Source of the DNA: Nocardia sp. CC227C
Lineage (GTDB): Bacteria > Actinomycetota > Actinomycetes > Mycobacteriales > Mycobacteriaceae
Assembly (NCBI RefSeq): GCF_030767025.1
Contig: NZ_JASITE010000025.1
Coordinates: 28,451-92,450, forward strand
Direction of reading: 5' to 3'
Length of the DNA: 64,000 bases
Part shown: one piece after another, positions 49,000 through 57,877 of the stretch
How the letters are laid out: each line of letters starts with the position of its first letter
How positions within the stretch are numbered: position 1 is the stretch's first letter
Translations under genes and position numbers: made by a program
Notes under the pieces: generated by a model
Databases searched by the model: none
What the model was told of the DNA's origin: nothing
The model's input: the letters and a program-made list of their open reading frames with translations, nothing else

Positions 49000-49782
49000 C
49001 TACGTCCAGAAGCGGGTCAGCGAGAACCCGTTGCCCGCCCAGTAGGCGGGAATGCCGGAGAGTTCGAACAGCGTCCGCACCGTGCCGAAGAACACCGCGC
49101 CGATCTGCGGCACGAACAGCATGGCCACCAGCAGCAGAATGCCGTACGGCTTGATCTGGTCGAGCGAGCGGCGCGTCTGGTAGCTCAGCGAGGGTTCCAG
49201 AATCCCGTAGCCGTCGGTGCCCGGCACCGGCAGCAGATTGAGCACCGTCGCGAAGATCTGCAGGAAGGCCAGGAAACTCAGCCCGTACCAGAACGCCTCG
49301 TGCGAATCGGTGCTGCCGAACAGGCGGATCACCAGCAGCAGCACCACCGCGCACACCAGGTTCACCGCCGGACCGGCGCCGCTGAGAATCCGCTGCGTGC
49401 GCGGACTGAAGTTGTGCGAGTGCACGTACACCGCACCGCCGGGCAGCGCGAATCCGCCGATGGCGATGAAGATCAGCGGCAGCACGATGGACAGCAGCGG
49501 GTGGCTGTACTTCAACGGGTTCAGGGTGAGGTAGCCGCGCAGCTCGACCTCCCGGTCGCCCGCCCGCCACGCGGTGTACGCGTGGCCGAACTCGTGCAGG
49601 CACACCGACACGATCCAGCCCGCCACCACCAGGACGAACACGCCGAGCCGAGCTTGCACCGACGAGGCGTCCCCGTTCCACGCCAGCACCCCGCCCAGCA
49701 CGGTCACGCCCACGAACAGCAGGAACACCGGGCTCGGTCGTACCGACCCCGACATCCGTCCCACCGACTGCGGATAGTTCAT
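49000..49782 (-). CDS. Site-2 protease-type membrane metalloprotease (Rv0359-like)
   Basis: 260 residues from ATG 49782. Zinc-ligand motif HEFGH at residues 63-67 lies in the second helix, and the third-ligand region LNLLPVPGTDGY (D190) in a later helix. About six transmembrane segments are visible. S2P-class proteases cut inside membrane helices, often releasing transcription factors, but this branch (with Rv0359) has no known substrate. The stop of the upstream Rv0358-like gene contains its ribosome-binding site (AGGAGTG), so the two are translationally coupled. Confidence 0.88.
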   Translation of the reverse strand: MNYPQSVGRMSGSVRPSPVFLLFVGVTVLGGVLAWNGDASSVQARLGVFVLVVAGWIVSVCLHEFGHAYTAWRAGDREVELRGYLTLNPLKYSHPLLSIVLPLIFIAIGGFALPGGAVYVHSHNFSPRTQRILSGAGPAVNLVCAVVLLLVIRLFGSTDSHEAFWYGLSFLAFLQIFATVLNLLPVPGTDGYGILEPSLSYQTRRSLDQIKPYGILLLVAMLFVPQIGAVFFGTVRTLFELSGIPAYWAGNGFSLTRFWT

Positions 49783-49789
49783 CGCACTC

Positions 49790-50386
49790 CTAGCGCACCA
49801 GCAGCCACGGCTCGTGGTGCCGGTAGAAGGTGGACCGCCGCACGGTCTTGTCGCTGCTCACGCCGTCCCGGACGACCAGCGCGCCGCGGGTGCCCAACTG
49901 CATGGCGCGGCCGGTCACCCACCGGCGCTTGCGCAGCCCCCGCTGCACGGTGGCATGCAGTCCGGGCATCTCCAGCATGGGCGAAACGTGCAGCGCCGCA
50001 ACCTTGCCGGTGAACAGGCGGGTGTCGTCCACGTACGCTTCGCCCTCCAGCTTCTCACCGCTGGGGCCCACGATGCTGGCGCGGCCGATGAGCACCCTGC
50101 CGGTGTCGTCGCGAATGAGCGGGGTCTCGCGCGCGGAGCCCTCGAGCGCCTTCTTGGCGGCGGTGTTGCCGGTGCCGGTCTGGTAGGCGCGCGAGCCGTA
50201 GGTGCGGTCCACCGGCACGTAGCCGATCTCCACATGCAGCCGTTCGGTGCGCATGAGATGGGTGAGCACGGCGGCCAGTCCGGCGTCCTCGCCGAGCACG
50301 ATCAGGCGGGGCAGGCTGTCGGCGGCCAGCACCGGCAGCATCTCGTCCAGGGCGGTGGGATCGGGAATGGCGGCGGTCTGCACCAT
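49790..50386 (-). CDS. Conserved actinobacterial protein (Rv0358-like)
   Basis: 198 residues if started at ATG 50386; no clear ribosome-binding site, so a start further upstream cannot be excluded. It shows LPRLIVLGEDAGLAAVLTHL, RLHVEIGYVPVDRTYGSRAY, VGPSGEKLEGEAYVDDTRLF and HATVQRGLRKRRWVTGRAMQ near the end. The fold looks like the diacylglycerol/sphingosine-kinase-type catalytic beta domain without the substrate loop, but I would not assign activity. Gene order (before S2P, divergent from purA) matches Rv0358. Confidence 0.75.
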   Translation of the reverse strand: MVQTAAIPDPTALDEMLPVLAADSLPRLIVLGEDAGLAAVLTHLMRTERLHVEIGYVPVDRTYGSRAYQTGTGNTAAKKALEGSARETPLIRDDTGRVLIGRASIVGPSGEKLEGEAYVDDTRLFTGKVAALHVSPMLEMPGLHATVQRGLRKRRWVTGRAMQLGTRGALVVRDGVSSDKTVRRSTFYRHHEPWLLVR

Positions 50387-50701
50387 GGGCAGCGACGCCA
50401 ATGCGATCGGTACCGGTGCACCGTTGCAGCGGAGAACATGGGTACTCAACTGCCGTACACCCTCCTCGGACCTGACAATTCGCCTCGCCTCGCCGCGTCT
50501 CGGACCGAGCGCCTGCCGGTCCGCACCGATGCCACCATAGTCCTGTTCAGTTGCCTCCGCTTCGCTCCTCGTCACGGCGGGCGGGGCGGGAACCTGGGGG
50601 TATGCCCGTATCCACTAGACTGTGCGTCCGGCCACCGCCTTGTGACGGCGGGTAGCTGCAGTGTCACCGACGCTGCGTGTCGATCCCGTAGGAGACTCCT
50701 G
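50387..50701. other. Divergent intergenic region before purA
   Basis: It holds the purA promoter and that of the Rv0358-like gene. GGAGCGAAGCGGAGGCAA, on the minus strand at 50551-50568, is identical to 4759-4776, upstream of the DUF5666 gene. I could not point to a definite -10/-35 pair. Confidence 0.5.
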
Positions 50702-51991
50702 ATGCCGGCAATCGTGCTGATCGGCGCCCAGTGGGGCGACGAGGGCAAAGGCAAAGCAACCGATCTGCTCGGCGGCAGGGTGCAGTGGGTTGTGCGCTAC
50801 CAGGGCGGCAATAATGCCGGTCACACCGTGGTACTGCCCAACGGCGACAATTTCGCGCTGCATCTGATCCCGTCCGGCATCCTCACCCCGGGTGTGACCA
50901 ACGTCATCGGCAACGGCGTGGTTGTCGACCCGGGTGTGCTGCTGGCGGAGCTGGCCGGTCTGGAAGAGCGCGGCGTGGACACCTCCCGCCTGCTGCTCTC
51001 GGCCGACGCGCACCTGATCATGCCCTACCACGTGGCCATCGATAAGGTCACCGAGCGCTTCCTCGGCAACAAGAAGATCGGCACCACCGGCCGCGGCATC
51101 GGCCCCTGCTACCAGGACAAGGTGGCGCGGGTGGGCGTGCGCGTCGCCGATGTGCTGGACGAGAAGATCCTCACCCAGAAGGTCGAGGCCGCACTGGAAT
51201 TCAAGAACCAGGTGCTGGTGAAGATCTACAACCGCCGCGCGCTGGACCCGCAGCAGGTGGTGGACGAGGTGCTGGAGCAGGCCGACGGCTTCAAACACCG
51301 CATCGCCGACACCCGCCTGCTGCTCAACCAGGCGCTGGAGAACGACGAGACCGTGCTACTGGAGGGTTCACAGGGCACCCTGCTCGACGTCGATCACGGC
51401 ACCTACCCGTATGTCACCTCCTCCAACCCGACCTCCGGCGGCGCGGCGGTGGGTTCCGGCATCGGCCCGAACAAGATCGGCGCGGTGCTGGGCATCCTCA
51501 AGGCGTACACCACCCGCGTCGGCTCCGGCCCGTTCCCGACCGAGCTGTTCGACGAGTCCGGCGCGTACCTGGCCAAGACCGGCGGTGAGGTCGGCGTGAC
51601 CACCGGCCGCGCCCGCCGCACCGGCTGGTTCGACGCGGTGATCGGCCGCTACGCCACCCGCGTCAACGGCATCACCGACTACTTCCTCACCAAGCTCGAC
51701 GTGCTCTCCAGCCTGGACACCATCCCGATCTGCGTGGCGTACGAGATCGACGGCGAACGGGTCGAGCAGATGCCCACCACGCAGACCGAATTCCACCACG
51801 CCAAGCCCATCTACGAGGAGATGCCCGGCTGGTGGGAGGACATCTCGGGGGCCCGCACCTTCGAGGAGCTACCGGCCAACGCCCAGGCGTACGTGCTGCG
51901 CCTGGAGGAGCTTTCGGGAGCGCGCGTCTCCTGCATCGGCGTCGGCCCCGGCCGCGAGCAGACCATCGTCCGCCACGACGTGCTGGGCTGA
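50702..51991 (+). CDS. purA: Adenylosuccinate synthetase
   Basis: PurA joins IMP and aspartate with GTP to form adenylosuccinate, the first committed step to AMP. The 429 residues match the family. Motifs are GAQWGDEGKGKATDLL near the N-terminus (phosphate loop and catalytic Asp), GNNAGHT (catalytic His), TTGRGIGPCYQDKVAR, EGSQGTLLDVDHGTYPYVTS, and the C-terminal GVGPGREQTI. The start is ATG 50702 with AGGAG seven bases upstream. A strong terminator follows. It corresponds to Rv0357c. Confidence 0.97.
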   Translation: MPAIVLIGAQWGDEGKGKATDLLGGRVQWVVRYQGGNNAGHTVVLPNGDNFALHLIPSGILTPGVTNVIGNGVVVDPGVLLAELAGLEERGVDTSRLLLSADAHLIMPYHVAIDKVTERFLGNKKIGTTGRGIGPCYQDKVARVGVRVADVLDEKILTQKVEAALEFKNQVLVKIYNRRALDPQQVVDEVLEQADGFKHRIADTRLLLNQALENDETVLLEGSQGTLLDVDHGTYPYVTSSNPTSGGAAVGSGIGPNKIGAVLGILKAYTTRVGSGPFPTELFDESGAYLAKTGGEVGVTTGRARRTGWFDAVIGRYATRVNGITDYFLTKLDVLSSLDTIPICVAYEIDGERVEQMPTTQTEFHHAKPIYEEMPGWWEDISGARTFEELPANAQAYVLRLEELSGARVSCIGVGPGREQTIVRHDVLG

Positions 51992-52011
51992 CCGAGCCGC
52001 GTCGAATTTCC

Positions 52012-52048
52012 GAACAGCGCCCGCCGCCGTCCGCGGCGGGCGCTGTTC
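52012..52048 (+). terminator. Terminator after purA
   Basis: A perfect 16-bp stem (arm GAACAGCGCCCGCCGC) with loop CGTCC, 20 bases after the purA stop. Confidence 0.85.
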
Positions 52049-52114
52049 CGGTTCGACCGCTGTGCCCCGCGACCCGGTGGTGCGCGGAAGGAAACGGCCG
52101 AGTTCCGCCTGCGT

Positions 52115-53659
52115 TCAGTACAGCGGGGTCAGCGGTGCGAGCGGGTCGGCGGCGTGCGGCGTCAGCGCCGAGTAGGCCGCGGCGATCGATTTCACGGCCA
52201 TACGCAGGTCCGTTTCCTCCTGGGTGTATGGCAGCCGGAGGAAGCGCTCGAAAGCGCCCTGGACGCCGAAACGCGGTCCGGCGGCGAGCAGTACGCCGTG
52301 GGTGGGGGCGGTCGCGGCGAGGGCGGTGGAGACCGGGGTCGGCAGTTGCACCCACAGCGACATGCCGCCCGCGCCCTCGGTGGTGGGCCGCCAGTCGGGC
52401 AGTTCCTCGGTGAGCGCTTCCAGCAGGGTCGCGCGGCGGGCGCGCAGCTGCTCACGGCGTTGCGTGAGAATGGCATCCGCGTTCTGGAGCAGGTGCACGG
52501 TGGCCAGCTGATCCATCACGGGGGTGCCCAGGTCGACGGTGGAGCGGGTGCCCAGCAGTTTGGTGACGAGCGACTGGTTGGCGCGCACCCAGCCGACGCG
52601 CAGGCCGCCCCAGAAGGATTTGGACGCCGAGCCGATGGTGACGATTTCCGCGCCGCGGGCGAAGGCGGCCGCGGGCGGCATCGGCTCGCCGCCGGTGAGG
52701 TCCAGGTCGACCATGGATTCGTCGACGATCACGGTCATCCGGGTGTCGCGGGCGATGGCGGCCAGTTCGGTGCGGCCCGCCTCGTCCAGCCGCAGCCCGG
52801 TCGGATTGTTGAAGTCGGGCACCAGATACGCCACGCTGGCGGCGGTCTGCCTTGCCGCACTGCGGATTCCATCCAGATCCCAGCCGTCGGGCAGCAGCGG
52901 CACCGGCACCGGGCGCGCCCCGACATCACGAATGGCCTCGATGGCGTTGGGATAGGTGGGGTGTTCGATGAGCACCCGCTCCGCCGGGGTGGTCAGCACG
53001 TTCAGCAGTAGTCGCAGTCCGTGCTGCGCGCCGAGGGTGACCAGGATCTGCTCGGGGTCGGTGGGCAGCCCGCGTTCGGTGTAGCGGCGCGCCAGGGCCT
53101 CGCGCAGCATGAGCATGCCGACCGGATCCATGCCGTGGGTGCCCAGGTAGGTGGGCAGCCCTTGCAAGGCAAAGGAATACGCGTCCTTCATCTCCTGCGG
53201 CGCGGACATGGCCGCGTAGGTCATGTCGATGGTGGGCAGTTCCGGCTGCGCCATCATGGCCAGCAGGCTGCGCGCCGGTTTGGTGCCGTCATGCACCACG
53301 GTCGGCGGCAGTGCCACGGTGCTGCGCGACCCCTGGCGGCTGATGAGGTAGCCGTGCTCGCGCAGCAGGGCGTAGGCGGAGGTGACGGTGGTGCGGCTGA
53401 CACCGAGCGTGGTCGCCAGATCGCGTTCACTGGGCAGCGCGATGCCGAGCGGCGCGCGGCCGTCGTGGATGAGCAGCCGAATCCCTTCGGCCAGTGCCAG
53501 ATACGCGGGCCGGGGCGAACGGCGGACGGTGTCGGCCTCGCCGCCGGGCCGGGGCTCGGCCGGGCCGTCGCCCTCCGCGCCCCGTGCTCCGGGTTCGTCC
53601 TGCCGCCACCGTCCCAGGTCTCGCGCCAGGCTGGCCGCGCCGATCACTCGTGTCGCCAT
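52115..53659 (-). CDS. MocR/PdxR-type GntR regulator with aminotransferase domain
   Basis: 514 residues from ATG 53659. The N-terminal GntR winged helix (IRLLIHDGRAPLGIALPSER, LGVSRTTVTSAYALLREHGY) is joined to a fold-type I aminotransferase domain. The PLP lysine is in IGSASKSFWGGLRVGW, and PDFNNPTG is a further aminotransferase motif. MocR proteins sense PLP or amino-compound adducts and often control a divergent gene. Here the divergent neighbour is a 72-residue membrane protein 61 bp away. There are no pdx genes in the window, so a role in vitamin B6 control is not supported. Confidence 0.9.
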   Translation of the reverse strand: MATRVIGAASLARDLGRWRQDEPGARGAEGDGPAEPRPGGEADTVRRSPRPAYLALAEGIRLLIHDGRAPLGIALPSERDLATTLGVSRTTVTSAYALLREHGYLISRQGSRSTVALPPTVVHDGTKPARSLLAMMAQPELPTIDMTYAAMSAPQEMKDAYSFALQGLPTYLGTHGMDPVGMLMLREALARRYTERGLPTDPEQILVTLGAQHGLRLLLNVLTTPAERVLIEHPTYPNAIEAIRDVGARPVPVPLLPDGWDLDGIRSAARQTAASVAYLVPDFNNPTGLRLDEAGRTELAAIARDTRMTVIVDESMVDLDLTGGEPMPPAAAFARGAEIVTIGSASKSFWGGLRVGWVRANQSLVTKLLGTRSTVDLGTPVMDQLATVHLLQNADAILTQRREQLRARRATLLEALTEELPDWRPTTEGAGGMSLWVQLPTPVSTALAATAPTHGVLLAAGPRFGVQGAFERFLRLPYTQEETDLRMAVKSIAAAYSALTPHAADPLAPLTPLY

Positions 53660-53720
53660 ACAGGCCAGTATCCGGGTAGTGGATATTTGATTCAAGTGCA
53701 ACTGGCTTCATTCTTGGGCC

Positions 53721-53939
53721 ATGACCTCGTTGCTGTTCTCGATCGCGGTGGTCGGCCTGTTCTGCTGGCTCGCCTACCACTTCGCCCCCGCCCCCGGTGA
53801 ACGCTGGGATCGCCTGCTCACGCGGTATCGGCCGCATGCCCCGATGGCGGACTGGTCGGCCGGTGACTATGACGATCAGCGGCAGTTCGTCGATCTGGAT
53901 ACCGCGCGGACGCGCCATGAGTCGGCAGTCCAGTCTTAA
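53721..53939 (+). CDS. Small single-pass membrane protein
   Basis: 72 residues from ATG 53721. A hydrophobic helix (LLFSIAVVGLFCWLAYHF, about 4-21) is followed by a polar, acidic and aromatic tail (ERWDRLLTRYRPHAPMADWS). It lies divergent from the MocR regulator, with a GCCAGT/ACTGGC inverted pair (53664-53669 and 53701-53706) between them as a possible operator. The function is unknown. Confidence 0.6.
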   Translation: MTSLLFSIAVVGLFCWLAYHFAPAPGERWDRLLTRYRPHAPMADWSAGDYDDQRQFVDLDTARTRHESAVQS

Positions 53940-54007
53940 AAAACTGGCATGCTCGCAACTCTGATGGTCGACATGGATATGTCGGTCACCCTGTGCACAC
54001 TGGCACT

Positions 54008-54565
54008 ATGCCCTACCCGGAACGTCCGCTCGCCGCGGCGCTCTTCGATACCGCGATAGGCCCCTGCGCCATCGCCTGGAGCGCCGTCGGCGTGCTGCGC
54101 TTCCAACTGCCCGAGGACGGCGCGGAGGCCACGCTGGCCCGCATCACCCGGCCCTATCGCGGCGAACCGGTCGCGCCCGCCGAGCCGACCTTCGACATCG
54201 GCAAGGCCATCGCCCGCATTCAGGCCCATCTCGCCGGTGACCTCGACGACCTGCGCTGGATTCCCTTGGACACCACCACGATTCCGGAGTTCCACCGCGC
54301 CGTCTACACCGTCACCCGCGCCATCGCCCCCGGCCGCACCCTCAGCTACGGCGAGGTGGCCGCCCGCGTCGGCATGCCCAACGCCTCCCAGGCGGTCGGA
54401 CAGGCCATGGGCCGCAACCCGATTCCGCTCATCATTCCCTGCCACCGGGTGCTCGCCGCCGACCACGCGCTGCACGGCTTCTCCGCCCACGGCGGACTCA
54501 CCACCAAACAGCGACTGCTGGAGATCGAGCGCACCCCGGGCTTCGGAGAACCGACCCTGTTCTGA
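54008..54565 (+). CDS. ogt: Methylated-DNA-protein-cysteine methyltransferase
   Basis: 185 residues from ATG 54008. It transfers the methyl group of O6-methylguanine in DNA to its own cysteine, repairing alkylation damage in one turnover. The acceptor is C145 in IIPCHRVLA. The helix-turn-helix part FHRAVYTVTRAIAPGRTLSY GEVAARVG and the QAVGQAMGRNP loop are present. There is no Ada sensor domain. It stands alone; the downstream TetR gene is convergent. Confidence 0.93.
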   Translation: MPYPERPLAAALFDTAIGPCAIAWSAVGVLRFQLPEDGAEATLARITRPYRGEPVAPAEPTFDIGKAIARIQAHLAGDLDDLRWIPLDTTTIPEFHRAVYTVTRAIAPGRTLSYGEVAARVGMPNASQAVGQAMGRNPIPLIIPCHRVLAADHALHGFSAHGGLTTKQRLLEIERTPGFGEPTLF

Positions 54566-54573
54566 CGGCGGTG

Positions 54574-55212
54574 TCAGATCCCCCGGTCGATCATGTCGAG
54601 CAGTTGCTCGGAGAGGTGGTCGAGCTGCTCCGGTTCCAGGAAGCGGAACGGACCGTCCACGGCGAGATAGGCGAGCCCGTGCACGGTCGGCCAGGCCAGG
54701 AACTCGGCACCCGGGCGGCGTTCCCGTGGCAATAGCCCGGTCTCGACCAGGCCGTCCAGGGCATCGCCGAGAATCTCGATGGCCGAGCGGCCGGTGGGTC
54801 CGGCCGCCGCCGGTTCGGCTACCGCGCTCACGTCGCGCTGAGTGGTGAAGGCGGTCAGGAACAGTCCCGGCTGTTCCCGGGCGAACCGCAGGTATCCCGC
54901 ACCGACCGCGTGGAACCGGGCCCGCGCCGCCGCCGCGGGGTCGTCCATGGGCGCAACGGCGTCCTGGGCGGCGGTCATGGCGGCCGCCAGTTCGGCGAGC
55001 GCGACCCGGGCCACCGCCTGTACCAGGGCGTCCTTGTTGGCGAAGTGCGTGTACGCGGCGTTCGGCGCGACGCCCGCTCGGCGGGCCGCCTCCCGCAGCA
55101 CGATCGCCTGCGGACCGCCACCCTCGCGCGCCATGGCCACGCCCGCCGCCAGTAGCGCCTCCTCCAGTGCGCCGTGCCGGTAGGTCGTGCGCTTCGCGCC
55201 CGTCTCGCCCAT
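54574..55212 (-). CDS. TetR-family repressor
   Basis: 212 residues from ATG 55212, with AAGGAG upstream. The N-terminal helix-turn-helix is typical: RHGALEEALLAAGVAMAREG, LREAARRAGVAPNAAYTHFA and NKDALVQAVARVAL. A variable ligand-binding C-terminal domain of the TetR_C_33/WHG type follows. Three identical palindromes in the region between this gene and the divergent DUF998 gene are its probable operators, giving autorepression and control of the neighbour. The ligand is unknown. Confidence 0.9.
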   Translation of the reverse strand: MGETGAKRTTYRHGALEEALLAAGVAMAREGGGPQAIVLREAARRAGVAPNAAYTHFANKDALVQAVARVALAELAAAMTAAQDAVAPMDDPAAAARARFHAVGAGYLRFAREQPGLFLTAFTTQRDVSAVAEPAAAGPTGRSAIEILGDALDGLVETGLLPRERRPGAEFLAWPTVHGLAYLAVDGPFRFLEPEQLDHLSEQLLDMIDRGI

Positions 55213-55240
55213 GTGCTCTCCTTCGGTTCGCCCCACCATA

Positions 55241-55323
55241 TCTGGACGTCGTCCAGAATTCTCCCGCATATATCTGGACAGCGTCCAGAAAGCTGTGTAC
55301 GGTCCATCTGGACAGTGTCCAGA
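55241..55323. promoter_or_regulatory. Triple palindromic operator of the TetR regulator
   Basis: TCTGGAC-N3-GTCCAGA occurs at 55241-55257, 55273-55289 and 55307-55323, with identical arms and spacers GTC, AGC and AGT. Centre-to-centre distances are 32 and 34 bp, about three helical turns. The array covers the divergent promoters of the repressor and the DUF998 gene. Confidence 0.9.
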
Positions 55324-55407
55324 ATGTCATCCGATGAGTTGTCGCTCCCCGGACCGTCTGGACCCCCGACGGCACCACCGCCGACCGAACTACCGAGGAA
55401 AGACCTG

Positions 55408-56043
55408 ATGAAGACCGAAAAGCTGCTCACCGCAGGCGTTCTCGCCACCCCCGTGTTCTTCGCGATCGCCCTGGCGCAGGCGTTCACCCGTGATGGCTTC
55501 GATCTGAGTCGGCACATGATCAGCCAGCTCGCCCTCGGTGACCTCGGCTGGTTGCAGATCGTCAACTTCGTCGGCACCGGTGTGCTCTTCGTGCTCGGGG
55601 CGCTCGGCCTGCGCCGGGCCCTTACCGACGGCATCGGGCATATCTGGATTCCCCGCCTCGTCGCCGTCTTCGGTGCGGGCCTGATCGCCGCCGGTGTCTT
55701 CGTCTGCGATCCGGTCAAGGGGTACCCCGTGGGCGAGCCCGACGCGCTCACCTGGCACGGCATGGCGCACGGGGCCGCCGCTACCCTCTCCGGGTTCGCC
55801 CTGGTGGCCGCGAACATCATCCTCACCCGGCGCTATCTCCGCGCTGACCGGAAGGCCATGGCCGCCATCACGGTTGCCATCACGGCGGCCTTCATGGTCC
55901 TGCCCGCCGCCCTGCCCGCTCAGGTGAGCATGGTCTTCGCCGCCGTCTCCTTCTTGGCCTGGGGCTGGATCTCCCTGCTGGCCGCCAGCCTCCTGCCCAC
56001 CCGGCGGGCGGTGCGAATCACCCGGGAGCCGCAGTTCGCCTGA
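55408..56043 (+). CDS. DUF998 membrane protein
   Basis: 211 residues from ATG 55408 (GAGGAAAG upstream). About six hydrophobic helices are present, with the DUF998 marks FDLSRHMISQLALGD early and TWHGMAHGAAATLSGFA in the second half. The family is uncharacterised and often sits next to TetR regulators. It is probably repressed by the neighbouring TetR protein through the three operators. A long terminator follows. Confidence 0.88.
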   Translation: MKTEKLLTAGVLATPVFFAIALAQAFTRDGFDLSRHMISQLALGDLGWLQIVNFVGTGVLFVLGALGLRRALTDGIGHIWIPRLVAVFGAGLIAAGVFVCDPVKGYPVGEPDALTWHGMAHGAAATLSGFALVAANIILTRRYLRADRKAMAAITVAITAAFMVLPAALPAQVSMVFAAVSFLAWGWISLLAASLLPTRRAVRITREPQFA

Positions 56044-56056
56044 GCTGAGCGAACGG

Positions 56057-56097
56057 AAAAGGCGTCCGCACCGAGGTCAATGGTGCGGACGCCTTTT
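56057..56097 (+). terminator. Intrinsic terminator after the DUF998 gene
   Basis: A perfect 16-bp stem (arm AAAAGGCGTCCGCACC) with a 9-base loop, ending in a TTTT run. It is also suitable for the convergent minus-strand gene. Confidence 0.9.
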
Positions 56098-56133
56098 CGT
56101 GGGAGCGGACAGATCAGCTGACCGCCATCGGGA

Positions 56134-56466
56134 TCACCAGCCGGCCTTGACGATCGGTCCGTGATGGAAGATCGGTAGGCCGGTGCCGTTGCACTGGACC
56201 CAAACATCGGCTCCCGGTGCGAATCGCAGGTAGATCGGCTCGGGGCCGAGCGAGTACTGCATGATGCCCGGGGCCTGATAGAAGAACGGTGGTTGCAGGC
56301 TCCAACCGGTGCACTGCCACCACTCGCCCGGGGCGGTATCCATCCGGATGACGCCACCCGGCTCCGGGGTCGGCACGGGAGGGGTGGCGGCGGCCGTCTG
56401 CATGTTCAGAAGGCCAGCCGCGGCGATCGTTGCCGCGACCGCGACCGAGCGAAGTGTTGCTCTCAT
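56134..56466 (-). CDS. Small secreted protein
   Basis: 110 residues from ATG 56466. A Sec signal peptide (MRATLRSVAVAATIAAAGLL, cleavage after AAA near residue 27) is followed by about 80 residues with many Trp, Gly and Pro (GEWWQCTGWSLQPPFFYQAP, DVWVQCNGTGLPIFHHGPIV). Two cysteines could form a disulfide. No family recognised. It follows the glycine-zipper lipoprotein gene on the same strand, 52 bp away, and could share its transcript. Confidence 0.7.
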   Translation of the reverse strand: MRATLRSVAVAATIAAAGLLNMQTAAATPPVPTPEPGGVIRMDTAPGEWWQCTGWSLQPPFFYQAPGIMQYSLGPEPIYLRFAPGADVWVQCNGTGLPIFHHGPIVKAGW

Positions 56467-56518
56467 TCGTGTTCCTCTGTGGTTCTTGTCCGTTGGTGCG
56501 AGGGGACGACGGGGGGAA

Positions 56519-57568
56519 TCAGACGACCGCGCCGTAGGCGCTGCCGATGCCGAAACCGAGGGCACCGCCGGCGACGCCGCCGACGACCGCGGCCGGAATG
56601 CCCAAGGCCGCCGCGCCCACGGCGGCACCGGCCGCCGCGCCGACACCGGCACCGATCAGCGCGCCCGCACCGGCACCCGCTGGTGAGGCCGCGCCGCTGG
56701 TGGGAAGGCCAGCCGCGATCCCGCCGATGACCGCGCCGGTGGCCGCGCCCACGCCGGTGCCGATGACCGCGCCGGGTACCGCGCCGATGGCGGCGGCCGG
56801 GAGGCCCGCCGCGAGTGCGCCCGCCCCGGCTCCGACGACGGTGCCCGCCATGGTTCCGGCGGCGATCTTGTCGGAGCGGCTGGCGTGGATGCCGACCGAG
56901 TTCAGGCCGGTGGCGATGCCCGCTTCGACGGCGGCCGCGCCGCCGTTGACCGGGTTCAGGACCGCATCGGGGATGTCGTCGGGGACGGGGGTGGTGAACG
57001 CGCCGACGCGCAGGGTGCGCGGGGGCGGGGCGATGGGGGCGACCGGTTCCACCGGGACCGGGGCGTGCAGGGTGCCCAGATCGATGGCGGGGGCCGCCTC
57101 GGGAGCTGGGATGGGGCGGTAGTTCGGGGGCACGAGGTAGTTCGGCGCGGGGGCGGGCGTCGGCGGGGTGGTGACACCCGGCTGGATCGGCCCCGGGGTG
57201 TGGCCGACCGGACGGTCGGTCGCGGGGGCGGTGACGCCGGGCTGAACCGGGCTGGTGGCGGCGCGCGGGGTGTCGCCACCGGCGAGGCCGGGTTGGGGTG
57301 CGGCGTCGCCGGGGGACCGGTCGGAGTCGGCGTTCGGCGGGTTCGCGGCGGGCGTCCGCGCCGTCTGCGGTCCCCCGGCGGTTCCGTCCCGGGGGGCCGT
57401 TCGCGGGGAGTCCTGCGAGCCTGCGGCGGCCGGTGCGTTCGGGGCCGCGGCGTTCTGATCGGTGGTGGCGCAGCCGACGGCCAGGGCCAGCGGGATCGCG
57501 CCCACCACGAGTGCGCGACGGCGCGCGCCGGTCTTCAGTTGTCCATGCCGACGAGCCACGTCGAACAC
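56519..57568 (-). CDS. Lipoprotein with Pro-rich linker and glycine-zipper C-terminus
   Basis: 349 residues from GTG 57568. The signal peptide ends with a lipobox AVGC near residue 30. A long Pro/Ala/Thr linker with PGVTxP repeats runs to about 150. A short conserved region (TLRVGAFTTPVPDDIPDAVL, ASRSDKIAAGTMAGTVVGAG) leads to about 120 residues of glycine-zipper helices (GAVIGTGVGAATGAVIGGIA, GALIGAGVGAAAGAAVGAAA). Such domains insert into or cross membranes. Nocardia proteins of this type are sometimes called insoluble domain proteins. A pore or surface role is plausible but unproven. Confidence 0.7.
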   Translation of the reverse strand: MFDVARRHGQLKTGARRRALVVGAIPLALAVGCATTDQNAAAPNAPAAAGSQDSPRTAPRDGTAGGPQTARTPAANPPNADSDRSPGDAAPQPGLAGGDTPRAATSPVQPGVTAPATDRPVGHTPGPIQPGVTTPPTPAPAPNYLVPPNYRPIPAPEAAPAIDLGTLHAPVPVEPVAPIAPPPRTLRVGAFTTPVPDDIPDAVLNPVNGGAAAVEAGIATGLNSVGIHASRSDKIAAGTMAGTVVGAGAGALAAGLPAAAIGAVPGAVIGTGVGAATGAVIGGIAAGLPTSGAASPAGAGAGALIGAGVGAAAGAAVGAAALGIPAAVVGGVAGGALGFGIGSAYGAVV

Positions 57569-57877
57569 ACCACCTTCATCAGGGTCTTGATTCTGTTGCG
57601 ATCAGGAAGCGGTGGCGGTGTCGCGCGGCGAGCGCCGTCGTTTCCTGTTGATCGTGCATTCGGAGCGGAGAACTCCGGGGGCACGGACAATGTGGTTCCC
57701 GCACCCCTTTCGGGAGCGGATATCGGGCGGGAACCTGGCTGGTCACCTGCGCTGGGATGTTAGCTGAATAAAAGCTATGAATAGCAACTCGTTGTGAGAT
57801 GCCGCACAGAGTCGCAACTGTGCAGGTAGATCACCGAAAAATGACTGCTTGAAGTCTGAATCGCCTTGTCGCGCCGG
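57569..57877. other. Gap between the lipoprotein and LuxR genes
   Basis: About 300 bp without a gene. The part from 57760 to 57850 is noticeably AT-richer and holds a weak hairpin (GCACAG/CTGTGC, 57804-57823) that could end the LuxR transcript, and presumably the promoter of the lipoprotein gene. Confidence 0.45.
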
